From: Mesorhizobium sp.
GTDB lineage: Bacteria; Pseudomonadota; Alphaproteobacteria; Rhizobiales; Rhizobiaceae
NCBI GenBank assembly: GCA_030698645.1
Contig: JAUYMV010000647.1
Location: forward strand, 1 to 9,736
Direction: 5' to 3'
Length of the DNA: 9,736 nucleotides
This document shows positions 1-7,620 of the stretch, piece after piece (within the stretch, counting starts at the first letter, position 1; every line of letters starts with the position of its first letter). The notes under the pieces were generated by a model. It searched no databases. It saw only the letters and a program-made list of their open reading frames with translations, and was not told the DNA's origin. Made by a program: the position numbers and the translations under genes.

Positions 1-7
1 CGCAACT

Positions 8-1693
8 TCACAGCCCAAAAGCCGTCAGGCAGCAATCCAGCCATTGGCCACCTTTCCCATCGAGTGAGGTCGTGAGCCGGGCACTTCGACGTCCTCCCCC
101 TCCCCCCTCCAGCCCCCTCTTCAAACTCCCCAACACCCCCCTGACGATCGCCCGCCCGACCGACGACCCGACCGACCGTACCACCGACTTGATCGCCGCC
201 TCCGTCACGCTCTGCCGGTTCGACGGGCGCGGCGGGGCTGGCGCGCGCGTCGTCCGGGTGGTGCTGGTCGGACGCTCGTCGCGCGTCGAGCCGCCGCCGA
301 AATCCGGCAGCGTCCAGCGCGAGCGGCCGTGCTCGGCGGCGAGGTCTTCCTGCTCGCGGGCGTCCGCCTCGGCCTTCTGCGCGTCGGTCGCGCGCTTCAG
401 CAGGATCTCGAAGGCCGATTCGCGGTCGATCGTCTGGTCGTACTGGCCGGCCACCGGGCTCTCGGCCATCAGCTTGCGGCGCTCTTCCGGCGTGATTGGC
501 CCGAGCCTCGACGAGGGCGGGCGCATCAGGGTGCGCTCGACCATCGAGGGAATGCCCTTGGCCTGGAGCGTCGACACCAGCGCCTCGCCGGTGCCGAGCT
601 GGGTGATCGCGGTTGCGCAGTCGAAATCGGGATTGGGCCTAAACGTGTCGGCCGCCGTTCGGACCGCCTTCTGCTCGCGCGGCGTATACGCGCGCAGCGC
701 GTGCTGGATACGGTTGCCGAGCTGGGCCAGCACCGTCTCCGGAATGTCGAGCGGGTTCTGCGTGACGAAATAGACGCCGACGCCCTTGGAGCGGATCAGC
801 CGGACGACCTGCTCGACCCGGTCGACCAGGATTTTGGGCGCATCCGCGAACAGGAGATGCGCCTCGTCGAAGAAGAAGACGAGTTTTGGCTTCTCCGGAT
901 CGCCGACCTCGGGCAGTTCCTCGAACAGTTCCGACATCAGCCAGAGCAGGAAGGTCGCGTAGAGGCGCGGGTTCATCATCAGTCTGTCGGCGGCGAGCAC
1001 GTTGATCGCGCCGCGCCCGTCGCGCGTCGTGCGCATGATGTCGGCGATCTTCAGCGCCGGCTCGGCGAAGAAATGCGTCGCCCCTTGCGTCTCCAGCACC
1101 AGCAGTGTGCGCTGGATGGCGCCGACCGACTGGCGCGTGACATTGCCGTAGCGCGCGCCGATCTCGGCCGCCCGCTCGGCGATGTTGGCGAGCAGCGCCT
1201 GCAGATCCTTGAGGTCGAGCAGCAGCATGCCCTCCTCGTCGGCCAGCCTGAAGGCGATGTTCAAGATGCCCTCCTGCGCCTCCGACAGGTTCATCAGCCG
1301 CGACAAGAGCAGCGGGCCCATTTCCGAGATGGTGGCGCGGATCGGATGGCCCTGCTCGCCGAACAGGTCCCAGAAGATGACCGGAAATTCCTGGAACTCG
1401 TAGGGCTCGAGATGCACGTCGGCGGCGCGCTTGACCAGGAAATCCTTGGCGTCACCCATCATGGCGATGCCCGACAGGTCGCCCTTGATGTCGGCGCAGA
1501 ACACCGGCACGCCGGCATTGGAAAACCCTTCCGCGAGGATCTGCAGCGTCACCGTCTTGCCGGTGCCCGTCGCGCCGGTGACCAGGCCGTGGCGGTTGCC
1601 GTATTTCAGCAGCAGTTCCTCGGCCTTCTGGTAGCTGTCGTCCGGCTTCCGGCTGGCGCCGAGGAAGATCGACTGGTCCTGCTTGTCCCACAT
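8..1693 (-). CDS. HerA-like / YjgR-family (DUF853) P-loop ATPase
   Basis: A 561-residue cytoplasmic ATPase of the HerA/FtsK superfamily, closest by recall to the YjgR/DUF853 group (E. coli YjgR is about 500 aa). The Walker A motif GATGTGKT is at residues 40-47 (Lys46). The Walker B motif FFFDEAH has its Asp-Glu at 276-277. The segment after it ([14 protein letters not shown]) fits the sensor region of the fold. Proteins of this group are annotated as DNA-translocase or helicase-like, but their cellular role is poorly known. The start is supported by GGGAGAAG about 9 nt upstream of the ATG. From about residue 440 the protein is charged, then Ser/Arg/Pro rich and low in complexity. The last 35 or so residues begin with a Gly-rich run coded by a G-tract and look unlike a folded domain. 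In the family I would expect the end near the GVLGSLKRG segment, so this tail may be a read-through extension. It is divergent from mutA with no evident functional link. Confidence 0.93.
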   Translation of the reverse strand: MWDKQDQSIFLGASRKPDDSYQKAEELLLKYGNRHGLVTGATGTGKTVTLQILAEGFSNAGVPVFCADIKGDLSGIAMMGDAKDFLVKRAADVHLEPYEFQEFPVIFWDLFGEQGHPIRATISEMGPLLLSRLMNLSEAQEGILNIAFRLADEEGMLLLDLKDLQALLANIAERAAEIGARYGNVTRQSVGAIQRTLLVLETQGATHFFAEPALKIADIMRTTRDGRGAINVLAADRLMMNPRLYATFLLWLMSELFEELPEVGDPEKPKLVFFFDEAHLLFADAPKILVDRVEQVVRLIRSKGVGVYFVTQNPLDIPETVLAQLGNRIQHALRAYTPREQKAVRTAADTFRPNPDFDCATAITQLGTGEALVSTLQAKGIPSMVERTLMRPPSSRLGPITPEERRKLMAESPVAGQYDQTIDRESAFEILLKRATDAQKAEADAREQEDLAAEHGRSRWTLPDFGGGSTRDERPTSTTRTTRAPAPPRPSNRQSVTEAAIKSVVRSVGSSVGRAIVRGVLGSLKRGLEGGGGGRRSARLTTSLDGKGGQWLDCCLTAFGL

Positions 1694-1950
1694 GCGTAAC
1701 TTCTCCCTGCGTCCGCCGCCGGCTTCGGGACAGGCGGTCTTCGTGATGTGGTATAGTCAGAGGCCAGGCCGCTCACAATGGTTGTGCGCGGTTTTTGCCA
1801 CTGCTGCGGTTGCGAAGCGCGGCGACTTCCGCCTATCTGCACTCGCGATGCTGCCGGCAGGTCATGGCCAATGCACATCGCGGTGATAAACTCTCAGGGT
1901 GGAGCACCCTCGGCGGCGTGATGGGCGTCGACGGACTGGCTGGAGTGCTT
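1694..1950. promoter_or_regulatory. Divergent intergenic region and putative mutAB leader
   Basis: The 257-bp gap between the divergent ATPase gene and mutA has no convincing gene of its own. On the plus strand TATAGT at 1752-1757 resembles a -10 box, but no good -35 box sits upstream (GACAGG at 1729-1734 is a poor match). Downstream lie three inverted repeats: the strong hairpin at 1769-1791, the palindrome CTGCCGGCAG at 1851-1860, and AGGGTG-GAG-CACCCT at 1896-1910. If transcription begins near 1764 the mutA mRNA carries a leader of nearly 190 nt that can fold. I did not find a clear PccR-type TTTGCAAA pair or a complete cobalamin riboswitch. The ATPase gene must have its own promoter in the same gap, but I cannot place it. 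Confidence 0.4.
1769..1796 (+). terminator. Terminator-like hairpin in the mutA leader
   Basis: Left arm CCGCTCACAA (1769-1778) and right arm TTGTGCGCGG (1782-1791) pair at 9 of 10 positions around a TGG loop, and five T residues follow at once (1792-1796). This has the shape of an intrinsic terminator on the plus strand. It lies about 12 bp after a possible -10 box and 155 bp before mutA, so it could end stray transcription, act as an attenuator, or be a dyad operator for a DNA-binding regulator. The sequence alone does not decide between these. Confidence 0.4.
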
Positions 1951-3390
1951 ATGGACGCATCTTTGCTCGCAACCGCGACATTTCCCGACGCCGACCGCGC
2001 GCACTGGCTGAAGCTGGCGCAAAGGGCGATCGGCGATGCCGATTTCGACGCGGCGCTGGTGTCGGCGACGGATGACGGCGTCCGCATCGAGCCGCTCTAC
2101 GACCGCGTGCGCAACCCGAAGCCCGTCATGCGCGACCACCCGGACACGGCATGGACCGTGGTCCAGCGTGTCGACGATCCCGACCCCGCCCGCGCCAACG
2201 CCCAGGCCCTCGACGACCTCGCCAATGGCGCGACCGGCCTGTCGGTCATCTTCGAGGGCGCGCCGAACGCCTTCGGCTACGGCCTGCCGGCGACGCCCGA
2301 GGCGCTCGCCCGCGCGCTCGACGGCATTTCCTTCGCCACCACCCACATCCGCATCGACGTGCATCCGAGCGTGCGCGCCTCGGTCGACTGGCTGACGCCG
2401 CTGATCGGCGCAAGGCGCATCGATCCGTCCCGGCTGAAACTGTCGCTCGGCATCGACCCGGCGGCGCTTTTTGCCGGCACCGGCCGGCTGCGCATGTCGG
2501 TCGAGGCGCTGCAGGCGTCGATGCCGCAGTCGCTGGCGCATTTCTTCGCGCTCGGCATGCCGGGCGTGCTGCTGGAGGCCGACGGCCGCGTCTATCACAA
2601 TGCCGGCGCCACCGAGGCGCAGGAGCTGGGCGCGATGCTGGCGACGGCCGTCGCGCATCTGCGCATGTTCCAGGAGGCGCGCCAGCCGCTCGTCTATGCC
2701 GCGCCCCATGTCGGCTTCGCGCTCAGCGTCGACCAGGACCAGATGATCGGCATGGCCAAGCTGCGCGCGCTGCGCAAGCTCTGGGCGCGGGTGCAGGAGG
2801 CCTGTTCCATCGCGCCGTCGGCCGCCTCCATCCACGCCGAGACCTCCTACCGCATGATGACGGCGAAGGACCCCGAGACCAACATCCTGCGCGCTACCAT
2901 CGCCTGTTTCGCAGCGGTCACCGGCGGCGCCGATTCGATCTCCATCCTGCCCTTCACCGCCGCGCACGGCCTGCCCGACGGCTTTGCCCGCCGCGTCGCG
3001 CGCAACACGCAAGCCGTGCTCGGCGGCGAGAGCCATATCGGCTACGTCGCCGACCCCGCCGCCGGCTCGGGCGGCGTGGAAGCCCTGACCGATGCGCTGT
3101 GCGCGAAAGCCTGGGCGGAGTTCCAGGCGATCGAGGCCGAGGGCGGCATCATGGCGAGCCTCGCCGAAGGCCGGCTGCAGGCGCGCATCGGCGCGGCGCG
3201 CCAAGCGCGTCTCGCCGCCTATGCCGACGGCGCGCGCGCCATCGTCGGCACCACGCTCTATCCCGCCGGCACGGAACGGCCCATCTCCACCCTTGCCGCC
3301 GAGACGCGCCCGATGCCCGACGACGGCGCCGTCTTCTGCGAGGCGCTTTTCCCCAGCCGCCTCGACGCATCTTCGGGAGCCGCCGCATGA
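1951..3390 (+). CDS. mutA: Methylmalonyl-CoA mutase small (beta) subunit, lacking the B12 domain
   Basis: A 479-residue paralogue of the mutase catalytic chain. It aligns with MutB through the TIM-barrel region: [20 protein letters not shown] at 295-314 matches the Mut[21 protein letters not shown] segment, and ARRVARNTQ matches ARIARNTQ. In MutA the catalytic His-x-Gln is His295-Ala-Glu297, so it is not expected to catalyse. The chain stops after the barrel with no DxHxxG B12-binding domain, while the Propionibacterium MutA is about 640 aa and keeps a degenerate one. Its likely role is to hold and stabilise MutB in a heterodimer. I chose the ATG at 1951 because GGAG lies 5 nt upstream (1942-1945) and the protein then begins with natural-looking sequence. 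In-frame starts at 1921 and 1795 would add poor-quality residues. Its stop overlaps the mutB start (ATGA), so the two are translationally coupled. Confidence 0.9.
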   Translation: MDASLLATATFPDADRAHWLKLAQRAIGDADFDAALVSATDDGVRIEPLYDRVRNPKPVMRDHPDTAWTVVQRVDDPDPARANAQALDDLANGATGLSVIFEGAPNAFGYGLPATPEALARALDGISFATTHIRIDVHPSVRASVDWLTPLIGARRIDPSRLKLSLGIDPAALFAGTGRLRMSVEALQASMPQSLAHFFALGMPGVLLEADGRVYHNAGATEAQELGAMLATAVAHLRMFQEARQPLVYAAPHVGFALSVDQDQMIGMAKLRALRKLWARVQEACSIAPSAASIHAETSYRMMTAKDPETNILRATIACFAAVTGGADSISILPFTAAHGLPDGFARRVARNTQAVLGGESHIGYVADPAAGSGGVEALTDALCAKAWAEFQAIEAEGGIMASLAEGRLQARIGAARQARLAAYADGARAIVGTTLYPAGTERPISTLAAETRPMPDDGAVFCEALFPSRLDASSGAAA

Positions 3391-5510
3391 TCCCCGATTT
3401 CGCGAGCATCGCCTGGTCGCAGCCCGCCACGCGCCCACTGAAGGCGTCGGCCGCGACCTGGCAGACACCGGAGGGCATCGCCGTCAAGCGCGCCTATGGC
3501 GAGGCGGATCTGAAGGGCCTGCGCTTCCTCGACACCATCCCCGGCGCCGCGCCTTTCCTGCGTGGCCCCTACCCCACCATGTATGTCCAGCAGCCCTGGA
3601 CGATCCGCCAATATGCCGGCTTCTCGACGGCCGAGGAATCCAACGCCTTCTACCGGCGCAACCTCGCCGCCGGCCAGAAGGGCCTCTCTGTCGCCTTCGA
3701 TCTCGCCACCCATCGCGGCTATGATTCCGACCATCCGCGCGTCGCGGGCGATGTCGGCATGGCCGGCGTGGCGATCGATTCCATCCTCGACATGCGCCAG
3801 CTGTTCGACCAGATCCCGCTCGACCAGATGACCGTCTCGATGACGATGAACGGCGCCGTGCTGCCGATCATGGCGCTCTATATCGTCGCGGGCGAGGAAC
3901 AGGGGGTTTCGCCGGCAAAGCTCGCCGGGACCATCCAGAACGACATCCTCAAGGAGTTCATGGTCCGCAACACCTACATCTACCCGCCGAAACCCTCGAT
4001 GCGGATCATTTCGGACATCTTCTCCTACACCTCGCGGGAGATGCCGAAGTTCAACTCGATCTCGATTTCCGGCTACCACATCCAGGAGGCGGGAGCGACG
4101 GTCGACCTCGAGCTCGCCTACACCATCGCCGACGGCATCGAATATGCCCGCGCCGGCGTCGCCGCCGGCCTCGACATCGACAATTTCGCGCCGCGCCTTT
4201 CCTTCTTCTGGAACGCCGGAATGAACTTCTTCATGGAGGTCGCCAAGCAGCGCGCCGGCCGGCTGATCTGGGCCGCCCTCATGCAGAAGAATTTCGCGCC
4301 GAAGAGCGCAAAATCGCTGGCCCTGCGCGCCCATACGCAGACGTCCGGCTGGTCGCTGACCGCGCAGGACCCCTACAACAACATCGTGCGCACCATGATC
4401 GAGGCGATGGCGGCGACCCAAGGGGGAACCCAGTCGCTGCATACCAACGCCTTCGACGAGGCACTCGCCTTGCCGACCGACCATTCCGCGCGCATCGCGC
4501 GCAACACGCAGCTGATCCTGCAGACCGAATCCGGCACCACCCGCATCATCGACCCGTGGGGCGGCTCGGCCTTTGTCGAGCGCCTGACGCATGACCTCGC
4601 CAGCCGCGCGCTTTCCCATATCGAGGAGGTCGAGACGCTGGGCGGCATGGCGGCGGCAATCGAGCAGGGCATCCCCAAGATGCGCATCGAGGAAGCCGCC
4701 GCGCGCACCCAGGCGCGCATCGACAGCCAGGAGCAGGCGCTGATCGGCGTCAATCTGCACAGGACCGACCAGGACATCGCCGTGGACGTCCGCAAGGTCG
4801 ACAATGCCGAGGTGCGCGCCCGCCAGATGGCCAAGCTGCAGCAGCTGAAGGGCACACGCGACGTGGCGGAAGTCGAGACCGCGCTCGACGCGCTGACCGG
4901 TGCCGCCGCCGGCAACGGCAATCTGCTCGAATTCGCCATCCGCGCCGCCCGCGCCAAGGCGACCGTCGGCGAAATCTCGCTGGCGCTGGAGAAGGTTTTC
5001 GGCCGCCACGCGGCCGTGGTGAAGACGATCTCCGGCGTCTACCGCAAGGCGGTCGGCGACATGCCGGCGGTTGCCCGCGTGCACGACAAGGTCGAGGCCT
5101 TCAAGGCCAGGCACGGCACAGCGCCGCGCATCCTCGTCGCCAAGATGGGCCAGGACGGCCACGACCGCGGCCAGAAGGTCATCGCCACCGCCTTCATCGA
5201 TCTGGGCTTCGACGTCACCGTCGGCGCCATGTTCCAGACGCCCGAGGAGGTCGCCAATCTCGCCATCGACCACGACGTCCACATCGTCGGCGCCTCCTCG
5301 CTCGCCGCCGGCCACCTGACCCTCATCCCCGAACTGAAACAGGCGCTGGTGCGGGCCGGCCGCGGCGACATGCTCATCGTCGCCGGCGGCGTCATCCCGC
5401 CCGACGATTTCGACGCCGTGCTGAAGGCGGGGGCAACCGCGATCTTCCCGCCGGGCACGGTGATCCCCGAAGCGGCGGAGGCGTTGATGGACCGGCTGCT
5501 GGCGGAGTGA
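3387..5510 (+). CDS. mutB: Methylmalonyl-CoA mutase large (alpha, catalytic) subunit
   Basis: A 707-residue adenosylcobalamin-dependent isomerase that interconverts (R)-methylmalonyl-CoA and succinyl-CoA, feeding propionyl-CoA carbon into the TCA cycle in the cytoplasm. Residues matching the known Propionibacterium active site are present: Tyr66 (Y89), Arg194 (R207), Tyr230-His231 (Y243-H244), and His316-x-Gln318 (H328/Q330). The C-terminal cobalamin-binding domain (about 575-707) carries Lys586, Asp590 and the lower axial ligand His592 in DGHDRG, followed by the Ser-rich loop GASSLAAGH and the glycine segment IVAGGVIPP. Length is normal for the family (about 710-730). GGGAG lies 7 nt upstream of the ATG, and the first four bases overlap the mutA stop. 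The frame stays open far upstream through mutA, but that is a shadow. The MeaB/ArgK chaperone and the epimerase needed for the pathway are not in this window. Confidence 0.98.
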   Translation: MIPDFASIAWSQPATRPLKASAATWQTPEGIAVKRAYGEADLKGLRFLDTIPGAAPFLRGPYPTMYVQQPWTIRQYAGFSTAEESNAFYRRNLAAGQKGLSVAFDLATHRGYDSDHPRVAGDVGMAGVAIDSILDMRQLFDQIPLDQMTVSMTMNGAVLPIMALYIVAGEEQGVSPAKLAGTIQNDILKEFMVRNTYIYPPKPSMRIISDIFSYTSREMPKFNSISISGYHIQEAGATVDLELAYTIADGIEYARAGVAAGLDIDNFAPRLSFFWNAGMNFFMEVAKQRAGRLIWAALMQKNFAPKSAKSLALRAHTQTSGWSLTAQDPYNNIVRTMIEAMAATQGGTQSLHTNAFDEALALPTDHSARIARNTQLILQTESGTTRIIDPWGGSAFVERLTHDLASRALSHIEEVETLGGMAAAIEQGIPKMRIEEAAARTQARIDSQEQALIGVNLHRTDQDIAVDVRKVDNAEVRARQMAKLQQLKGTRDVAEVETALDALTGAAAGNGNLLEFAIRAARAKATVGEISLALEKVFGRHAAVVKTISGVYRKAVGDMPAVARVHDKVEAFKARHGTAPRILVAKMGQDGHDRGQKVIATAFIDLGFDVTVGAMFQTPEEVANLAIDHDVHIVGASSLAAGHLTLIPELKQALVRAGRGDMLIVAGGVIPPDDFDAVLKAGATAIFPPGTVIPEAAEALMDRLLAE

Positions 5511-5517
5511 GGTCTTT

Positions 5518-5570
5518 CCTTCTCCCCGCTTGCGGGGAGAAGGTCCCGGCAGGGGGATGAGGGGCAGCGC
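5518..5570 (+). repeat. Palindromic repeat element, copy A
   Basis: The element starts with 12-bp perfect arms, CCTTCTCCCCGC (5518-5529) and GCGGGGAGAAGG (5532-5543), around TT. It ends with a conserved tail GGGGGATGAGGGGCAGCGC. The reverse complement of the whole unit recurs at 8202-8255 with a few substitutions and a 2-base insertion. This layout (hairpin plus conserved tail) resembles the REP/BIME-like dispersed repeats of rhizobial genomes. It lies just downstream of mutB, the usual intergenic position for such repeats. Confidence 0.8.
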
Positions 5571-5591
5571 TGAAGGTCCTCTTACCCAGCA

Positions 5592-5684
5592 TGTCCCGCG
5601 CATCTGCGAACGGCCCCCTACGCGGCGGAGTCAACCCCGCCTGTCCCAAGCATCCGCGAGTTGGCCCCCCACGCGACGCCGTCA
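5592..5684 (+). repeat. Degenerate tandem duplication of about 42 bp
   Basis: Two units at 5592-5633 and 5642-5684 share TGTCCC, GCATC-GCGA, GGCCCCC, ACGCG-CG and TCA in the same order, with one length difference. Period is 50 bp. The second copy runs into the first arm of the 31-bp inverted repeat. No function is evident. Confidence 0.55.
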
Positions 5685-5790
5685 TCCTCGGGCTTGTCCC
5701 GAGGATCTGCCCACGTGGCCGGCCATGGCGCGGAACGCTTTTCGAACCATCAATCGACAGCAGATCCTCGGGACAAGCCCGAGGATGACG
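5680..5790. repeat. 31-bp perfect inverted repeat with 49-bp spacer
   Basis: The arms 5680-5710 and 5760-5790 are exact reverse complements. Each arm is itself a small hairpin, CCTCGGG-CTTGT-CCCGAGG (5686-5704) in the first. The motif around GTCATCCTCGGGCTTG is one that I recall as a common dispersed intergenic repeat in Mesorhizobium-like genomes. The paired, inverted arrangement resembles a BIME composite and could form a cruciform in DNA or a long stem in RNA. The 49-bp spacer shows no recognisable feature. Confidence 0.85.
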
Positions 5791-5847
5791 AACCGTGCCT
5801 TCCGCGATTGGCGTATCCTCTCCCCCGGGCAGGGGATGAGGTGCCGG

Positions 5848-5922
5848 TTCGCCGAAGGCGAATTCGTCATGCCGGTGGCATGACGAAAGGGCGCCGAACG
5901 GGCGGGAGCTGCCGAAGGCAGC
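5848..5922 (+). repeat. Cluster of three short perfect hairpins
   Basis: Three hairpins follow one another: TTCGCC-GAA-GGCGAA (5848-5862); 11-bp arms TTCGTCATGCC and GGCATGACGAA around GGT (5863-5887); and GCTGCC-GAA-GGCAGC (5908-5922). The last is nested inside GGGCGGG (5900-5906) and CCCGCCC (5927-5933). Two share a GAA loop. No poly-T follows, so they are repeat-family hairpins rather than typical intrinsic terminators. Confidence 0.7.
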
Positions 5923-5953
5923 GGGCCCCGCCCCGGCCAGCCGCCGGGCTAAT

Positions 5954-6007
5954 GGCCTATGTCTCGAATGAACTCCGCTGGAACGGGGCATAGGCCTGTG
6001 CTAGGAT
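5954..6007 (+). promoter_or_regulatory. Inverted repeat and possible promoter of the 63-aa gene
   Basis: GGCCTATG (5954-5961) and CATAGGCC (5989-5996) form perfect 8-bp arms 27 bp apart. Just downstream TAGGAT at 6002-6007 resembles a -10 box, with a weak -35 candidate CTGGAA at 5978-5983 inside the inverted repeat (18-bp spacing). The dyad overlapping the -35 could be an operator. The gene start at 6036 is about 29 bp downstream. Confidence 0.3.
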
Positions 6008-6035
6008 AGGCTGTCCTTCCAAAGGTTATCTGCAC

Positions 6036-6227
6036 ATGACCCAAGATGAACGCGAGTTCGAACGCCAGATGACCATCGCCCACGAGCGGATGGACAAGCA
6101 CGAAGTCGCCCTCTCCCTCCTCGCGCAGGGAGAGAACTCGCCCTATTGGAGCGAAGAGCTCAAGGCGGAGATCGAAGCGGCGAAGGTTCGGCTGGAAAAG
6201 TATCGCGGTTCGACACGAGGGCGCTGA
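6036..6227 (+). CDS. Small charged hypothetical protein (63 aa)
   Basis: I do not recognise a family. The 63-residue product is highly charged and probably helical: an N-terminal stretch rich in Glu/Arg/Asp (residues 3-22), a short hydrophobic patch ALSLLAQG (25-32), a single Trp38 after Pro36-Tyr37, and a second charged helix (40-56). There is no signal peptide, membrane segment or cysteine. AAAGG at 6021-6025 lies 10 nt upstream of the ATG, an acceptable but long spacing. Inside the gene CTCTCCCT (6111-6118) and AGGGAGAG (6127-6134) form an 8-bp inverted repeat, so part of it may derive from a repeat. It lies 67 bp ahead of the 68-aa gene, in the same direction, and could share its transcript. 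Confidence 0.6.
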   Translation: MTQDEREFERQMTIAHERMDKHEVALSLLAQGENSPYWSEELKAEIEAAKVRLEKYRGSTRGR

Positions 6228-6294
6228 GGCGCTCGAGCTATGGCTGTCACTTGGCAGATCGCTTCCTGTAAGGTTCACGCGTTATCGCGTCGAG

Positions 6295-6501
6295 GTGGAG
6301 GCATTCTTTCGGGCAACGTTGCCGGAGGGACGGTGGGACGTGGCCAAGGCGCCAAGGATCGATGCGCGTATACAGGCCGGACCTGATGCCCCATGGTTCA
6401 ACGCCTGGCAGCCGGGGAACCACTTCATCGACAGCGAGCCGGTCGCGCTCAAGCTGGCCTATATGCCGCTTTGGATGGCAGGGCCGGACACAGAGGTCTG
6501 A
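6295..6501 (+). CDS. Small hypothetical protein with uncertain start (68 aa), coupled to the HNH gene
   Basis: No family recognised. From the GTG at 6295 the product is 68 residues with three Trp-containing segments (GRWDVAKAP, PWFNAWQPGNHF, LAYMPLWMAG) and a balanced, protein-like composition. The GTG has no clear Shine-Dalgarno site at normal spacing. The same frame stays open upstream across the end of the 63-aa gene and reads protein-like from about 6220 (LWLSLGRSLPVRFTRYRVEVE), but no ATG, GTG or TTG is in frame there. So it may be a gene truncated at its 5' end, a frameshifted remnant, or a gene with a rare start. Its TGA (6499-6501) is one base before the HNH ATG, which points to translational coupling. 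Codons end in A/T more often than in mutB. Confidence 0.5.
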   Translation: MEAFFRATLPEGRWDVAKAPRIDARIQAGPDAPWFNAWQPGNHFIDSEPVALKLAYMPLWMAGPDTEV

Positions 6502-6502
6502 G

Positions 6503-7546
6503 ATGGTCAACCAACACGGTCTTGGCAGAGACATCCCGGCAGATGCTGCCTTGGATATCCGGCAGCGTTCGAAGTTCGCGTGTGTTGTCTGTCGATCAGG
6601 TTTCTACACCTATGAGCACATTGACCCAGAGTTTCGCGACGCCACGTGGCATGATCCCGAGGCAATCTGCTGCTTGTGCGGTTCATGCCATGATGCGGTC
6701 TCGCGCGGGCGCTTCTCAAAGGCGAAGATCAAGCAGGCCTACGCCCGCATACAGACCATCTCCACGGCAGAGGCCGGTCCTCCACAAGGACCGCTCGATT
6801 TTCACAGTGGCCAGGCATACCTGCAGGTCGGAGGAATCGAGTATCCGCCGACCGTTCGCACACTTCTGAGATATCACGGCGAGGATTTGATCCGGGTCGA
6901 ACCCGGTGTGGGCACAGATCCCGGTTCGATCTCTGCGGTTTTCACGGACGAACATGGGGAAGAGACCCTTTGGCTCGAACGAAACGTCTGGGTCGGGTCA
7001 CTTGAGAATTGGGATATCGAGACGACCGGCAAGCGCCTGACTGTTCGCCGTAAGAAAGGCACGATCGCGCTGCGACTTCGCCTAGACCCTCCGGGCAAAA
7101 TGGTCATCGAACGGCTCGACATGCGAATCGACACTGCTCGCATACTGGTGACTGAAAAGGCGTACGCGATCGGGCGATACTTCGAGGATGACACCATCGC
7201 TTGGTGTCACGCAAACATGATCGTTCAACGGGGTAACCCTCACGCCGCGGTCTTCGACTACATGACGGCGGAGGAGGTTCGAGCGCGCGATATCGCTCTT
7301 CAGAAGGTCGGTCAAAGCATGGCGACGGAAGACAGAAGCGTAGTGATGAGCAGTGCGCTGGGCGTGAGTTGGGTGGCTACGGGAATGGTGATCGCGAGCT
7401 TGTGCGGCGGTTTTACTGTCCGCCACTATGCCATAGGACGCCACCGATCAAGCGAGACACCGGTACTCCTTCGCCTCCTAAAAAAGGGGCCTGAGGCGGT
7501 CTGTGAATGGATTTCCACAGCGGATTCCGCTGAAGCTGCGCCCTAG
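6503..7546 (+). CDS. HNH/Cys4 zinc-motif protein of unknown function
   Basis: A 347-residue protein. The N-terminal 75 residues hold an HNH-like zinc module: Cys27-x2-Cys30, Glu38-His39-Ile-Asp-Pro (the usual first-His motif), and Cys59-x2-Cys62-His63. The Asn normally nine residues before the last His is Ala54 here, so nuclease activity is uncertain. Residues about 88-270 look beta-rich (YLQVGGIEYPP, ISAVFTDEHGEETLWLERNVWVG, LTVRRKKGTIALRLRL, MVIERLDMRI), a separate domain that I cannot name. Residues 280-304 are hydrophobic enough for one membrane segment, followed by a basic stretch RHYAIGRHR. The start at 6503 has AGAGG 6 nt upstream (6492-6496) and lies one base after the upstream stop. 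Codons end in A/T more than in mutAB, which hints at transfer. HNH proteins include restriction, toxin and homing nucleases, and none is proven here. Confidence 0.75.
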   Translation: MVNQHGLGRDIPADAALDIRQRSKFACVVCRSGFYTYEHIDPEFRDATWHDPEAICCLCGSCHDAVSRGRFSKAKIKQAYARIQTISTAEAGPPQGPLDFHSGQAYLQVGGIEYPPTVRTLLRYHGEDLIRVEPGVGTDPGSISAVFTDEHGEETLWLERNVWVGSLENWDIETTGKRLTVRRKKGTIALRLRLDPPGKMVIERLDMRIDTARILVTEKAYAIGRYFEDDTIAWCHANMIVQRGNPHAAVFDYMTAEEVRARDIALQKVGQSMATEDRSVVMSSALGVSWVATGMVIASLCGGFTVRHYAIGRHRSSETPVLLRLLKKGPEAVCEWISTADSAEAAP

Positions 7547-7567
7547 CGGAAGGCGAGTCGGCCCCGC

Positions 7568-7581
7568 GGCACCTCGGTGCC
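7568..7581. repeat. Short hairpin after the HNH gene
   Basis: GGCACC and GGTGCC form perfect 6-bp arms around TC, 21 bp after the HNH stop codon. It might help end the transcript, but no T tract follows. Its right arm overlaps the first unit of the 22-bp tandem repeat. Confidence 0.35.
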
Positions 7582-7620
7582 ATTCGAACTTGCGCGGCGT
7601 GCCATTTGAATTTGCGCGCT
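7577..7620 (+). repeat. Tandem 22-bp repeat, two units and a trace of a third
   Basis: Units 7577-7598 and 7599-7620 are equal in length and match at 18 of 22 positions (core GTGCCATT-GAA-TTGCGCG). The CCATT core recurs in phase at 7624-7628, so a decayed third unit may follow. At 22 bp, units lie about two helical turns apart, which suits binding by a protein on one face of DNA. Multiple short repeats of this kind also occur at the ends of IS21-type insertion sequences, but no transposase gene is nearby. Confidence 0.6.

Larger units (their letters stand above)
5511..6035. other. Repeat-rich intergenic region, no gene seen
   Basis: This 525-bp gap between mutB and the next gene holds no convincing coding sequence. 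Short open frames in it are compositional shadows of the repeats. It is almost filled with palindromic and repeated units, listed separately: a hairpin element right after mutB, a degenerate tandem duplication, a 31-bp inverted repeat, and a cluster of small hairpins. The hairpin at 5518-5543 sits only 8 nt after the mutB stop and could protect or define the 3' end of the mutAB mRNA, though no T tract follows. Confidence 0.7.

Noticed and set aside
1751..1865. Cobalamin riboswitch before mutA
   Set aside because: AGTCAGAGGCCAGGCC and GCCACTG resemble pieces of the B12 box and core, but they are in the wrong order and the other core blocks are missing.
2151..3386. Upstream extension of the mutB frame giving a 1119-residue open frame
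   Set aside because: It overlaps mutA in another frame and reads Arg/Ala-rich noise. The real start at 3387 has a ribosome site and the mutA-mutB ATGA overlap.
3258..5603. Long minus-strand open frame antisense to mutB (781 codons), and similar ones antisense to mutA and the ATPase
   Set aside because: High GC suppresses stops in antisense frames. The translations are rich in Arg/Gly/His/Asp with no motif, while the sense genes are certain.
6240..6386. Alternative small frame from ATG at 6240 (about 48 codons)
   Set aside because: It lies out of frame with the better 68-aa protein, has Gly/Arg-rich low-quality sequence and no ribosome site.
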